From contig NZ_SIRS01000001.1 in assembly GCF_004310335.1 (NCBI RefSeq), forward strand, positions 124,001 to 188,000: a stretch of 64,000 bases of DNA, read 5' to 3'. Below, piece by piece: positions 46,100 to 56,039 of this stretch. The DNA is from Hyunsoonleella pacifica. GTDB taxonomy: Bacteria; Bacteroidota; Bacteroidia; Flavobacteriales; Flavobacteriaceae. The notes beneath the pieces are model-generated. The model had not been told where the DNA came from, made no database searches, and saw only the letters and a program-made list of their open reading frames with translations. Positions within the stretch are counted from its first letter, which is position 1. Each line of letters begins with the position of its first letter. Position numbers and translations under genes: made by a program.

Positions 46100-47449
46100 A
46101 TGAAAAAGTCTTATTTTGGTGTTCCTCTTTCGTTGATATTTCATTTAGTTGCGATAAATACAACCTTATTTTTTTTAACACCAGTAACATATTGTGAAAC
46201 TGTTTTTGGTGTAATTTACTACAATCTGGTGTGGTTGATTATTACGCATTCAATAAAATTTTACTCTAATTCAAGACGTAATAATTTTAGAATAAGAACA
46301 GCAAACTTTCTGCGTTTATTTGTTTTATTCGGATTAGTATTTTTTACCTCATTTATATTTTTTGGACAAAAGGCATATAGTTCATTTTACTTAACGGGTG
46401 TGTATGCTTTTTTATGTGTACAATTTGTCCTTTTTCGTTTAGTATTTAGATGGGCAAGAACTCAGTATAGATCTAAGGCTTTTAAAAAATCAAAGGTTGT
46501 AGTTGTTGGGTGGGATAAAAACTTAAAAAAAGTAAGACAGATTTTTGATAGCAGTGAGCATAATTATGAATATGTAGGTTTCTTTGATAATAAAAAGTCT
46601 AAAAGTCCAACTTACCTAGGCGCTATAGAAAATTGTTTTGAATATATTTTTGAAAATGATATACAAGAAGTGTTTTGCATTGCTTCCAGACTTTCAAAAA
46701 ATGAAATAAAAAGTTTAATGTCGATAGCAGATAATAGCTTTAAGCGCATCAGGATTATCCCAGACAATAAAGAGTTCTTTTCCAGAGCAATGTCTATAGA
46801 ACTTTATGGAGCTGTTCCTGTGTTGAATTTGAGAGCCTCTCAATTAGAATTGGAATATGCTAATCTGGTTAAGCGTAGTTTTGATATCGTATTTTCGAGT
46901 TTTGTTATTTTATTTATCCTATCATGGCTTACTCCATTGGTTTATATTTTACAGAAACTAGACTCTAAAGGACCTTTATTTTTTAAACAAAAACGAAATG
47001 GAGTAAATAAAAATTCTTTTTTATGTTATAAGTTTAGATCTATGACAGAAAGTAAGGAAAGTGATACTAAAATGGCTAGTAAAAATGATATGCGGGTTAC
47101 GCGTTTAGGAAAAATTTTAAGAAAAACTAGCATAGATGAGTTGCCACAGTTTTTCAATGTGTTAAAGGGGGATATGAGCGTTGTTGGACCTCGTCCGCAC
47201 ATGCAATTGCACACAGAGCAATATCAAGAATATGTTGATAAATACCTTGTTAGGCATTTCTTGAAGCCGGGAATAACAGGTTTGGCTCAAGTAAAAGGAT
47301 ATAGAGGAGAAATTTTAAAAATGTCAGATATTGTGAATAGAGTACGATTTGATATTTTTTATATGGAGAAATGGTCATTACGTTTAGATATGTTTATCAT
47401 ATACTTAACTGTTTATAATATTTTTAAAGGAGAAGAAAAAGCGTATTAG
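46100..47449 (+). CDS. undecaprenyl-phosphate sugar phosphotransferase (polyisoprenyl glycosylphosphotransferase)
   Basis: This enzyme starts repeat-unit assembly by moving a sugar-1-phosphate from a nucleotide sugar to undecaprenyl phosphate. The N-terminal part has about four membrane helices and a CoA-binding-like Rossmann stretch (VVVVGWDKNLKKVRQIF). The C-terminal bacterial sugar transferase domain begins at about 255 with KRSFDIVFSS, followed by CYKFRSMT, TSIDELPQFFNVLKGDMSVV and GPRPH. Full length (449 aa) matches WcaJ-like proteins. Which sugar it transfers cannot be read. Confidence 0.92.
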   Translation: MKKSYFGVPLSLIFHLVAINTTLFFLTPVTYCETVFGVIYYNLVWLIITHSIKFYSNSRRNNFRIRTANFLRLFVLFGLVFFTSFIFFGQKAYSSFYLTGVYAFLCVQFVLFRLVFRWARTQYRSKAFKKSKVVVVGWDKNLKKVRQIFDSSEHNYEYVGFFDNKKSKSPTYLGAIENCFEYIFENDIQEVFCIASRLSKNEIKSLMSIADNSFKRIRIIPDNKEFFSRAMSIELYGAVPVLNLRASQLELEYANLVKRSFDIVFSSFVILFILSWLTPLVYILQKLDSKGPLFFKQKRNGVNKNSFLCYKFRSMTESKESDTKMASKNDMRVTRLGKILRKTSIDELPQFFNVLKGDMSVVGPRPHMQLHTEQYQEYVDKYLVRHFLKPGITGLAQVKGYRGEILKMSDIVNRVRFDIFYMEKWSLRLDMFIIYLTVYNIFKGEEKAY

Positions 47450-47491
47450 ATTTTCATAAATTAAATATCCTCATAATAAGCGAGTGCATAT

Positions 47492-48178
47492 ATGTTTTTA
47501 AAAATCCTTTTTGTTTTAGACTTGATTTTCATTCTATTACATTCGGTTTTTATAACTTACTATAGCTTAAATTATGATATTTTGAGGCTAGATGCTATAT
47601 CACCAAATGCTCCAGAGTTTTTTCAATATTTAAAATATTTAGGCATAATATGTTTTGCTTTATATCTTTTATCAGTAAAAAAAAACCAGTTATATTTTAC
47701 ATTTATACTCTTGTTTTTGTTTTTATTAATCGATGATGTGACACAACTCCACCAAATAGTGGGCAGATATTTTGTCGAATGGATTAATTTAAAAATGACT
47801 TTTAAAAGAAAAGTATACCCCGTATTTGGTCAAATAATATATTTACTTATCACTTTAATTATATTTTCCATAGTCTTTATAACACAGTTTAAATTTACAT
47901 CAGCTAATAATAAAAAATTATTATTATCAATATTTAAGTTTTTAGGTGTCTTTTTGTTTTTTGGCGTTTTTTTAGATTTAATTCATACTATTACAAGTGA
48001 TTATGTCTTTATATCTAAAATATTAACAATTATTGAAGAGGGTGGTGAAATGCTAAGTCTTAGTTTAATAGTATGGCTGTTTTATTTATTAACGTTTAAA
48101 CCAGAAAAAACAGGTGGGCAATCATTATTAGGATTTTTTCATTTCAAAAAAAAGAGTGAACATGTTAATATGCATTGA
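47492..48178 (+). CDS. unrecognised six-helix membrane protein of the polysaccharide locus
   Basis: A 228-residue protein with about six hydrophobic helices. Charged and polar residues lie within or beside the helices: LIDDVTQLHQ in the third, FLDLIHTI in the fifth, IEEGGEML before the sixth. This pattern of intramembrane acidic/histidine residues suggests a membrane enzyme or channel rather than a simple anchor. I do not recognise a family. It lies 42 bases after the phosphotransferase gene and 29 before the acyltransferase. Confidence 0.65.
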   Translation: MFLKILFVLDLIFILLHSVFITYYSLNYDILRLDAISPNAPEFFQYLKYLGIICFALYLLSVKKNQLYFTFILLFLFLLIDDVTQLHQIVGRYFVEWINLKMTFKRKVYPVFGQIIYLLITLIIFSIVFITQFKFTSANNKKLLLSIFKFLGVFLFFGVFLDLIHTITSDYVFISKILTIIEEGGEMLSLSLIVWLFYLLTFKPEKTGGQSLLGFFHFKKKSEHVNMH

Positions 48179-48207
48179 ATTAAAATAGTTTAATCAATAA
48201 AATAGCA

Positions 48208-49230
48208 ATGTCTAAAACTATCAAAAAGCGAATTGAATATATAGATAGATTAAGAGGTATTAACATATTATTAGTAGTTATGGGTCACGTAATTACGGGT
48301 AATGTTATAAATGGTCAGAGCTCTGAAATATTGATTTATGGATCTACCTTTAGAATGCCTTTATTTATGTTTCTGTGTGGTTATGTGGCAAGCAAAGTGA
48401 TAAAACCAAAAATATTTGATAATTATGGAGCTTTTGTGTTAAAGAAGTGTAGAACTATTCTCTTACCATTTTTCGCATGGCCATTAATTGTTGACCCCTT
48501 TTTTTTCTCTGATACACTAGTATTTGACTTTGTAGAAAAATTTAAAGAATTAATTAATGGCGGAGGATTTTGGTTCCTATACTATTTATTTTTTATAACA
48601 ATACTTTATTCTTTATGGTTGTTTCTTTCGTACCGTTTTAACACTAAAAAAAATATTGTATATGATTTAATCTTTTTACTAATTATAGCTTTAGCTCTTT
48701 TAGCAATTTGGAAACTTGATGTTATAAGTTTTATGAGGAATTTTATGTTGTTTTACGTATTTTATTTTTTAGGAGTTATTATAGCTAAATACGATTTTTT
48801 AAGTAAGTTACTAATGAGTAAAATTGGAATTTCAGTTTCGCTTGTAATATTCGTTTTGTTAGTAGGGCACTACCAATATGGTATTTCTTCATTTAAAAAC
48901 ACAATTATAAAACTATTATGTGCCATTTCAGCAATCGTGGTTTTTTACAATTTAATAAGGCAGTTTACTTTTAACAATTTTATCGATAAGTATATACGTC
49001 TATGGGGCGTACATTCTTTAGTTTTATATGTAACCAATACTTATGTAGCTTATTTATTCCCAACGTCATTTATTAGCGAAGAACTAAACCAAATTCCATT
49101 ATTTGTAATAACAGGTTTATTAACAGTATTTGTGGCGGCAGTGTGTATGTTTATTTACAGAGTTTTATCATATAGTAATATTCTAGGCTTAATATTGTAT
49201 GGTAACAAGTTAAACCTAAAGGTTAGTTGA
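48208..49230 (+). CDS. acyltransferase family 3 membrane protein
   Basis: A 340-residue polytopic protein with about ten helices and the family signature near the N-terminus (IEYIDRLRGINILLVVMGHV), including the Arg and His typical of acyltransferase_3. It would transfer an acetyl or related group to a sugar of the surface polysaccharide. The flippase gene follows after 113 bases. Confidence 0.88.
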   Translation: MSKTIKKRIEYIDRLRGINILLVVMGHVITGNVINGQSSEILIYGSTFRMPLFMFLCGYVASKVIKPKIFDNYGAFVLKKCRTILLPFFAWPLIVDPFFFSDTLVFDFVEKFKELINGGGFWFLYYLFFITILYSLWLFLSYRFNTKKNIVYDLIFLLIIALALLAIWKLDVISFMRNFMLFYVFYFLGVIIAKYDFLSKLLMSKIGISVSLVIFVLLVGHYQYGISSFKNTIIKLLCAISAIVVFYNLIRQFTFNNFIDKYIRLWGVHSLVLYVTNTYVAYLFPTSFISEELNQIPLFVITGLLTVFVAAVCMFIYRVLSYSNILGLILYGNKLNLKVS

Positions 49231-49343
49231 TAATCTATTTATATAACAATATCTCTTTTTTAGTTTAATTAATATGGAGTATTTGTTAAATTAAAATTTT
49301 AGAATCAAACATAATAAGAACTAAAGGTTCGAAAAATTTTTAG

Positions 49344-50888
49344 ATGCAAGAAACAAAATATGCCGCAAATCGTGTAGCAAAAAACACTGGTATTTTATAT
49401 GCTCGAATGGCAATTACAGTGTTTATATCACTTTATGTTACGCGATTAGTGGTCGCAGCTCTAGGTACAGAAGATTTTGGAATATTTAATATCGTTGGAG
49501 GAGCTATTGCAATGCTTACCTTTTTAAATGTGGCTATGGCAAGTGCTAGTCAACGTTTTATGTCTTACGTGCATGGAGAAGGTAATCAAATCAAGCAGAA
49601 AAGCATCTTTAACGTGAGCGTAATACTTCATTTTTTAATTGGAATAGCGGTAGTAATATTGCTTGAAATAGCTGGTTGTTTTTTCTTTAATGGCATTTTA
49701 AAAATTGATTTAGATCGTATCTATGCGGCTAAACTAATTTATCAATTTTTAATAGTAAGCACTTTTTTTACTATTATATCAGTGCCTTATGATGCTGTTA
49801 TCAACGCAAGAGAAAATATGGTGTTTGTTGCAGTAACGGGTATTATTGAAGCTTTACTAAAATTAGGGATAGCTTTTTACATTACTTTTACCAACAACGA
49901 TAAATTAATTAGTTATGGTTTATTAATGGCTTTATTAACTATACTACTATTAATTATTAAGCGAATTTATTGTCACTTAAAATATGAAGAAGTAATCATC
50001 AATATTCGTAAATATTACGATAAGGCATTGTTTAAAGAAATGGGAGGTTTTGGTGGCTGGTCATTACTAGGGAGTACAGTGGGAATGTTAAGTATATATG
50101 GTCAAGGAATTGTTATCAATGTTTTTTTTGGAACTACAATCAATGCAGCACAAGGAATTGCAAATCAAATTAATGGGCAATTAAACGCTTTCTCTTCAAC
50201 TATGTTAAAGGCACTTAACCCAGTAATAATAAAAAAAGAGGGTTCAGGTAATAGAGACGCTATGTTAAGAGCCTCTATAACAGGAAGTAAGTTTTCATTT
50301 GCATTATTAGCTTTATTTGCAATTCCCGCAATAGTTGAAATGCCGTATATTTTAAATTTATGGTTAACTGAAGTACCTGAGTTTAGTATCATTTTTTGTA
50401 GGCTTTTACTGGTCAAAACTTTAATAGAACAACAATTTATAACTTTGTCAACTTCAATTGCCGCTACAGGAAAAATTAGAAATTTTCAAATTTCACTTTC
50501 TTTGCTAGCTATGCTGCCACTTATTATCTCTTATTTTTTGTTTAAAGCAGGCTTTAGTCCACCAACTATTTATGTGGTATTTATTATTCAAGTAATTTTT
50601 AGGTCTTTTGGTATCATACTGTATTATGCTAAAAAGGTGTGTGATTTATCAATTCCAGTTTTTTTAAAAGATAGTATTTTTAAAGAATATTTAACTGTAA
50701 TTTTAACTTTGGTATTAATTGCTTTACCATTTTTGTTTATGGATACAAGCTGGTATCGTTTAATTATAATTCTAATTGTCAATACACTTGGCTTTATGAG
50801 TTTCTTTTATACCGTTGTTTTAAATCAATTTGAGAAAAATACTATCAAACAAGGTGTTTTTAACTTAAAAAATAAATTAATTAAATGA
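49344..50888 (+). CDS. Wzx-like oligosaccharide flippase
   Basis: A 514-residue membrane protein with 12-14 helices, of the MOP exporter/polysaccharide flippase type (RVAKNTGILYARMAITVFIS, YVTRLVVAALGTEDFGIFNI, NIVGGAIAMLTFLNVAMASA). It is expected to flip the lipid-linked repeat unit across the inner membrane. Its stop overlaps the next start by four bases (ATGA). Confidence 0.9.
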   Translation: MQETKYAANRVAKNTGILYARMAITVFISLYVTRLVVAALGTEDFGIFNIVGGAIAMLTFLNVAMASASQRFMSYVHGEGNQIKQKSIFNVSVILHFLIGIAVVILLEIAGCFFFNGILKIDLDRIYAAKLIYQFLIVSTFFTIISVPYDAVINARENMVFVAVTGIIEALLKLGIAFYITFTNNDKLISYGLLMALLTILLLIIKRIYCHLKYEEVIINIRKYYDKALFKEMGGFGGWSLLGSTVGMLSIYGQGIVINVFFGTTINAAQGIANQINGQLNAFSSTMLKALNPVIIKKEGSGNRDAMLRASITGSKFSFALLALFAIPAIVEMPYILNLWLTEVPEFSIIFCRLLLVKTLIEQQFITLSTSIAATGKIRNFQISLSLLAMLPLIISYFLFKAGFSPPTIYVVFIIQVIFRSFGIILYYAKKVCDLSIPVFLKDSIFKEYLTVILTLVLIALPFLFMDTSWYRLIIILIVNTLGFMSFFYTVVLNQFEKNTIKQGVFNLKNKLIK

Positions 50889-52294
50889 AAACTGAATCAC
50901 AAATTTTAAATGAAACAGTAATTAAAAACGGTTACTGTATTGGTTGTGGTGCATGTGCTGCTAAGAAAGATTCGCCATTTGAAATGAAAATGGATAAGTA
51001 TGGGAATTTTGTTGCTGAATCTTCTGTTGTTAATTTATCATCGAATACTACGAAAGTATTAAATACTTGTCCCTTTTCTAATACATCTAAAAATGAAACA
51101 GAGTTAGCTAAAGAGTTTTTTCCAGAAATAAAAAAAACTGATCATAAGATAGGTAGATTTGCGAAAAATTTTGCAGGTTATGTAAAAGAAAACGATTTTA
51201 GAAAAAGAGGAAGTTCTGGAGGTGTTGCGAAATGGATTGGTTATCAATTGTTAAAAAATAAAGAGATAGACTATTTTGTGCAATTAATCCCTAATCAGTC
51301 TAAAGACTCCTCCGAATTATTATTTGATTATGGGTTTTTTTCAGACCCAGAAGATGTTTTAAAAGGATCTAAATCTTCGTATTACCCTGTCACATTAGTC
51401 GATGTTATTAATAAGATAGCAAATGAAGAGGCACGTTATGCTATCACTGGAGTTCCTTGCTTTATAAAAACACTACGATTAATAGCATCAGAAGATAAGC
51501 TTCTTAAAGAACGTATAAAGTTTACTTTAGGTATTGTTTGTGGCGGTATGAAAAGTGCTAATCATGCTAAAATGATAGGCTGGGAATTAGGTGTTAATCC
51601 TGAAAACCTAATTAGTATTGATTTTAGACGAAAGTATAAAGATAGGCCAGCAAGCCAGAAAATTTATCAGGTCTGGTCAAATAATGATGCCGTAGAACGA
51701 TATAGAAATGCTGGTGAAATTTTTGGTACTGATTATGGTTCTGGTCTATTTAAGCCAAAAGCATGCGATTATTGTGACGATGTTGTTGGGGAGTTGGCAG
51801 ATGTAAGTATTGGAGATGCTTGGCTGAGAGATTACAGAAATGACCCTGAGGGTACATCTTTAATCATAGTTCGTAACAAAAAAATATTAACACTTCTTGA
51901 AAACGCTTCTAAGGAAGACCGCGTTAAACTTACAGAGATAACTGAAATTGAGGCAGGAGACTCTCAGGCTGGAGGTTTTAGACATCGTAGACAAGGCTTA
52001 TCATACCGTTTAAAGAAAAGACAGGAAAATGGCGAATGGGCTCCAAAAAAAAGAGTCAAGCCAGGTGAGTTTAATATTCCTACCAAAAGACAAAAAATAT
52101 ACGATTTAAGGGAACAGTTAGCTACAGATAGTCATATTTTCTTCCATGAAGCATTGATGAAAAACGACTTAAAAATTTTTAAATCAAAAATTGGAGTTCT
52201 AATGAATAAATATTATAAAGCTAATTTACCTCCTGTCCATAAAAGAATAATGAATAAAGCCGAAAGAGTGCTCAAAAAATTAAAATTAAAATAA
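50885..52294 (+). CDS. coenzyme F420 hydrogenase beta-subunit-like iron-sulfur protein
   Basis: A 469-residue protein with a ferredoxin-like N-terminal cluster motif (CIGCGAC at 18-24, with C61 in NTCPF) and a FrhB-type C-terminal domain (CGGMKSANHAKMIGWELGV, ACDYCDDVVGELADVSIGDA). In polysaccharide loci this family is regularly paired with pyruvyl transferases, as here with the next gene after one base. It may carry out a redox step on a sugar or the pyruvyl donor. F420 itself is not expected in this lineage; the true cofactor is probably a flavin. Confidence 0.88.
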   Translation: MKTESQILNETVIKNGYCIGCGACAAKKDSPFEMKMDKYGNFVAESSVVNLSSNTTKVLNTCPFSNTSKNETELAKEFFPEIKKTDHKIGRFAKNFAGYVKENDFRKRGSSGGVAKWIGYQLLKNKEIDYFVQLIPNQSKDSSELLFDYGFFSDPEDVLKGSKSSYYPVTLVDVINKIANEEARYAITGVPCFIKTLRLIASEDKLLKERIKFTLGIVCGGMKSANHAKMIGWELGVNPENLISIDFRRKYKDRPASQKIYQVWSNNDAVERYRNAGEIFGTDYGSGLFKPKACDYCDDVVGELADVSIGDAWLRDYRNDPEGTSLIIVRNKKILTLLENASKEDRVKLTEITEIEAGDSQAGGFRHRRQGLSYRLKKRQENGEWAPKKRVKPGEFNIPTKRQKIYDLREQLATDSHIFFHEALMKNDLKIFKSKIGVLMNKYYKANLPPVHKRIMNKAERVLKKLKLK

Positions 52295-52295
52295 A

Positions 52296-53399
52296 ATGAA
52301 AATTGGAATTTTAACATTTCACACACCAATAAATTATGGAGCTGCGCTTCAAGCTTTTGCGTTACAAAAATACTTGAAGGCAAAATACCCTCAGGCATCT
52401 GTAAAAAATATAGATTTTAAAACAGAACAGCATATCAAAGAATATAATATTTTAATTCCTTTTAGGCGAAATGTTCTATTATATCTGTACAAGCAATTTT
52501 TTGTTTTATTACGCTATCCTTCACTTAAAAGACGAAAGCATCGATTTGAGAATTTTATCAAAGAAGAATTTAAATTAACAGAGAGATTTAGAACAGAAGA
52601 AGAATTATTGCAAAATATGCCTGTTTTTGATCACTATATCGTTGGTAGCGATCAAGTATTTCATCCAAATTATAAATATTTAGAAGCTTTCTATTTTAAT
52701 TTTACTAAAAACAACGCTAAGAAAACTGCATACGCTCCTAGTTTTGGGATTTCGTCATTTGAAAAAATATCAGATGACAGAATTAAATTATTTTTAGAAG
52801 ATTTTGATCATTTAAGTTGTAGAGAGTCAGACGGGGCTAATTATATTTCAAGTCTCTTAAATAAAGATGTACCTGTAGTATTAGATCCTATATTTTTATT
52901 GTCAGATCAACAATGGGAGGAGATGTCTAGTGGACCTTTGGTTGATGAAAAATATATCTTTATTTATGATTTAAACGGTGGTTATGACCTACTGAAAATA
53001 GCTAACAAAATTAGTAAAGAAACTGGTTTAAAAATAGTTTGTCAAACTCAATCTGCTGATCATTTTTATAAAAATTGTACACAAATTTATGATAGCGGCC
53101 CAAGAGAATTTATAAGCTTAATAAAAAATGCGGAGTATGTCGTTACAGATTCTTTTCATGGCACAGCATTTTCTGTTTTATTTAATAAGAAACAATTTAT
53201 TTATGTTGCTCGACCCCACGCAGCAGGAAGAATAAGATCTATAATGGCGATTAGTAATATTACAGAACGAATCATTGAAAATGGTAATGCTGATAATTTT
53301 AACTATTTAGACAAAAAGAATCTAAATACAAGTAATAGAGATAATTTAAATAAACTTATAGAAAGCTCAAAAGCATACCTTAGCCAATCATTAAACTAA
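52296..53399 (+). CDS. polysaccharide pyruvyl transferase family protein
   Basis: A 367-residue protein of the WcaK/CsaB type: NYGAALQAFALQKYL at the N-terminus, GSDQVFHPNYKYLEAFYFN in the middle and VTDSFHGTAFSVLFNKK at the end. By family it would add a pyruvate ketal to a sugar of the polysaccharide. It is coupled with the F420-beta-like gene before it and the glycosyltransferase gene after it (6-base gap). Confidence 0.9.
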   Translation: MKIGILTFHTPINYGAALQAFALQKYLKAKYPQASVKNIDFKTEQHIKEYNILIPFRRNVLLYLYKQFFVLLRYPSLKRRKHRFENFIKEEFKLTERFRTEEELLQNMPVFDHYIVGSDQVFHPNYKYLEAFYFNFTKNNAKKTAYAPSFGISSFEKISDDRIKLFLEDFDHLSCRESDGANYISSLLNKDVPVVLDPIFLLSDQQWEEMSSGPLVDEKYIFIYDLNGGYDLLKIANKISKETGLKIVCQTQSADHFYKNCTQIYDSGPREFISLIKNAEYVVTDSFHGTAFSVLFNKKQFIYVARPHAAGRIRSIMAISNITERIIENGNADNFNYLDKKNLNTSNRDNLNKLIESSKAYLSQSLN

Positions 53400-53405
53400 T
53401 TAACT

Positions 53406-54359
53406 ATGATTACAGTTGTTATACCATTATATAACAAAGCACATACTATAACTCGAACTTTGGATACAGTTTTGAATCAAACATATAAAGAGTTTGAAGT
53501 TGTTATTATAAATGATGGTAGTACAGATGATGGTGTTTCCGTTATTCAAAATTTTACAACCGATTCTAGGGTAAAAATTATAAATCAGTCCAATCAAGGC
53601 GTAAGTGTTGCTCGCAATGAGGGTGTTCGTCATGCTAAATACGAGTATATTGCTTTTTTGGATGGTGATGATGAATGGCTTCCCAATTATTTATCTAAAA
53701 TGCACGAGGCTATTCAAAAATTTCCCAATGCTGGCTTGTTTTGTTCTGCAGGAAAAGTAAGATCTGGAGGTAAGGAATATTTAAGACAAGCCGATAAATA
53801 CAAACACTTAATTGTAGAAATAGATTTTTTTGAAAATCCCCATGTGTTTTTACATACAAGTGCCACTGTTGTGGCAAAAGATTTATTTAAAGAATCCGGG
53901 GGGTTTCCTGCAGGCATGAAAAGAAACGAAGATTATGCTTTGTTTTTCAAATTAGCACTCAAAGCTAAGGTAATATATTCTGGCTTTACTTTGAGTATTT
54001 ATGTGGGAGATGTAGAAGGACAGGCTACCACCATCTCCTTTAATGTGGTTAAACATGATGTAATAAAAAGATTTAATACCGTTCATGACACTTGGCTAAA
54101 ATTAGAAGAAAAGAATTTAAATTATAAAATTTTTACCAAGTATGAACTTAGGCATTTTTTCTTGGCAAATTTAAAAGCCAAGAATTATAACAATATCTTA
54201 TTCTTTAAAGAAAATATACAGCCTAATTTATGTAAAATGTTTTCTTCAGGTGAATGGTTCTTATTTATAAATCGATTTTTCAGAAAATTTGCCATTGCTT
54301 TCGTTTATGTTACAAAAATAAGATGGCGATTACGGGGTTATCCAAGATTAAACTATTAA
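53406..54359 (+). CDS. glycosyltransferase family 2
   Basis: A GT-A fold inverting transferase of 317 residues. The nucleotide-binding start is ITVVIPLYNKAHTITRTLDT, with INDGSTDDG, GVSVARNEGV and the DxD-type FLDGDDEWLPNYL. The acceptor-side segment includes AGLFCSAG and KRNEDYALFFKLAL. It is cytoplasmic, at the membrane, and builds the repeat unit. Donor and acceptor are unknown. Confidence 0.92.
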   Translation: MITVVIPLYNKAHTITRTLDTVLNQTYKEFEVVIINDGSTDDGVSVIQNFTTDSRVKIINQSNQGVSVARNEGVRHAKYEYIAFLDGDDEWLPNYLSKMHEAIQKFPNAGLFCSAGKVRSGGKEYLRQADKYKHLIVEIDFFENPHVFLHTSATVVAKDLFKESGGFPAGMKRNEDYALFFKLALKAKVIYSGFTLSIYVGDVEGQATTISFNVVKHDVIKRFNTVHDTWLKLEEKNLNYKIFTKYELRHFFLANLKAKNYNNILFFKENIQPNLCKMFSSGEWFLFINRFFRKFAIAFVYVTKIRWRLRGYPRLNY

Positions 54360-54379
54360 TTAACTTAACACTTATCTAA

Positions 54380-55330
54380 GTGAAAGCAGTACTAAAACTT
54401 TTTAGAAGAGCAATTAAAACTTTAAATGAAGAACAATTTAAAGAAGGTAGAAACTGGTGGTTGTTTTCTAATAAAACTTATGCTAATCAGCTAATATATG
54501 ATGCTTTAAAGTCAAATGAGCCATGTATGATTGCTAGATACGGTTCAACCGAAATGGTTAATATTATAAATTATATAGGCGTTAAACAAAACAATAGGAA
54601 TATTAAGGATTTCATAACTGGTAAAAGCTTAAAGTGGTGGTGGGAACCGTCTGTTATGAAACAATTACAGTCTTGGAGTGGGTTTTTTCCGCCAACCCAA
54701 AAGAATATAGAAACCTTTTGTGATTTAATGTTAAAGGATACTCAACAAGTTGATATTTTGGGATCATGGCTACACGAGGAGCGTCATTTAGCTGAAGGTT
54801 TAGTCAATGCTAAACGTATTGTTTTAGAGGATTTAGAACCCTTTTTCTGCACCAATCCTTGGACTAAAGCCCTTGAAGGTAAAAAGGTATTAGTCGTTCA
54901 TCCATTTGCAGATACAATACAAAAACAGTACAAGAAACGAGACTTATTATTTGATAATAACCTACTCCCTGAATTCGACCTTAAGACCATTAAAGCAGTA
55001 CAAAGTGTTGCTGGTGCAGAAACAGAGTTTAAGGATTGGTTTGAGGCTTTAGAGTATATGAAACAACAAATAGATGCTTCAGATTATGATATTTGTATTA
55101 TTGGATGTGGTGCTTATGGTTTTCCATTAGCTGCGCATGTTAAACGTAGTGGAAAAAAAGCGATTCACATGGCAGGAGCCACACAATTATTATTTGGTAT
55201 TATAGGCAAAAGATGGGAAGACTACATAGTTTGGCCATATATAAATTTATTTAATGAGCACTGGGTACGTCCTGGGGAAAACGAAAAACCTAAAAATGCC
55301 AATGTTGTTGAAGGAGCATGCTATTGGTAA
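54380..55330 (+). CDS. GT-D-like putative glycosyltransferase
   Basis: A 316-residue protein starting at GTG (54380), 20 bases after the previous gene. The pattern PCMIARYGSTEMVN, LGSWLHEER, GKKVLVVHPFADTIQKQYKK and DICIIGCGAYGFPLAAHVK matches the GT-D fold of DUF1792-type transferases, which bind nucleotide sugars through a different motif from GT-A. Another possibility is a polysaccharide-modifying enzyme. Confidence in the fold is moderate and the substrate is unknown. Confidence 0.65.
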   Translation: MKAVLKLFRRAIKTLNEEQFKEGRNWWLFSNKTYANQLIYDALKSNEPCMIARYGSTEMVNIINYIGVKQNNRNIKDFITGKSLKWWWEPSVMKQLQSWSGFFPPTQKNIETFCDLMLKDTQQVDILGSWLHEERHLAEGLVNAKRIVLEDLEPFFCTNPWTKALEGKKVLVVHPFADTIQKQYKKRDLLFDNNLLPEFDLKTIKAVQSVAGAETEFKDWFEALEYMKQQIDASDYDICIIGCGAYGFPLAAHVKRSGKKAIHMAGATQLLFGIIGKRWEDYIVWPYINLFNEHWVRPGENEKPKNANVVEGACYW

Positions 55331-55339
55331 ATACATATT

Positions 55340-56032
55340 ATGACACTAAAAGAAAAGTTAGCACGTATTGTATGGTTTCCGTTAGGTTTATTTGGAGGGC
55401 TTTTAGAAGTCGCCAATAACAAGGCTAGAGACATACAAAACAGAAGACGGTTTCCAAATGCAAAAATTTCAAAAGGTTGTACCTTTTCTAATGATGTAAG
55501 TATAGGCGATTATACCAGTATACACGACAATACCACAATAAATCATAGTAAAATAGGGTTTTGTTCGTACACAAATTTTGACTGTATCATACAAAATGCT
55601 GAAATTGGTAATTATTGCTCTATTGCGCACGGGGTTAGAATAGGATTAGGCAGCCACCCTACACATTTATTTTCTACAGCACGTATGTTTTATAAACCAC
55701 ATACTTATTTTAATGCTCCAATAATTGAACAAAGTGAAGATTACGCAGAGTACGAAACGATTATTGTAGGTAGTGACGTATGGATAGGAGCCGAAGCGAT
55801 TATAATGGATGGGGTAACTGTTGGGCATGGTGCTATAATTGCAGCTGGTGCAGTAGTTACCAAAGACGTAGCACCGTACGCTATAGTAGGTGGTGTACCT
55901 GCTAAAATTATTAAGTATAGGTTTAATGAGAAGCAGCGCGAAGCAATGCTAAAAACGCAATGGTGGACAAAACAACCTCATGAGGTTAAGAAGATGGATA
56001 CAATTTTTAAAGGAATAATTAATAGTAATTAA
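55340..56032 (+). CDS. CatB-related O-acetyltransferase (left-handed beta-helix)
   Basis: A 230-residue hexapeptide-repeat acyltransferase. The left-handed helix runs from about 45 to 195, with the catalytic His likely in IAHGVRIGLGSHPTHLF. The coenzyme-A side has GSDVWIGAEAIIMDGVTVGH and GGVPAKIIKYRF near the C-terminus. It would acetylate a sugar on the polysaccharide. It begins nine bases after the previous gene. Confidence 0.9.
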   Translation: MTLKEKLARIVWFPLGLFGGLLEVANNKARDIQNRRRFPNAKISKGCTFSNDVSIGDYTSIHDNTTINHSKIGFCSYTNFDCIIQNAEIGNYCSIAHGVRIGLGSHPTHLFSTARMFYKPHTYFNAPIIEQSEDYAEYETIIVGSDVWIGAEAIIMDGVTVGHGAIIAAGAVVTKDVAPYAIVGGVPAKIIKYRFNEKQREAMLKTQWWTKQPHEVKKMDTIFKGIINSN

Positions 56033-56039
56033 ATAAATA

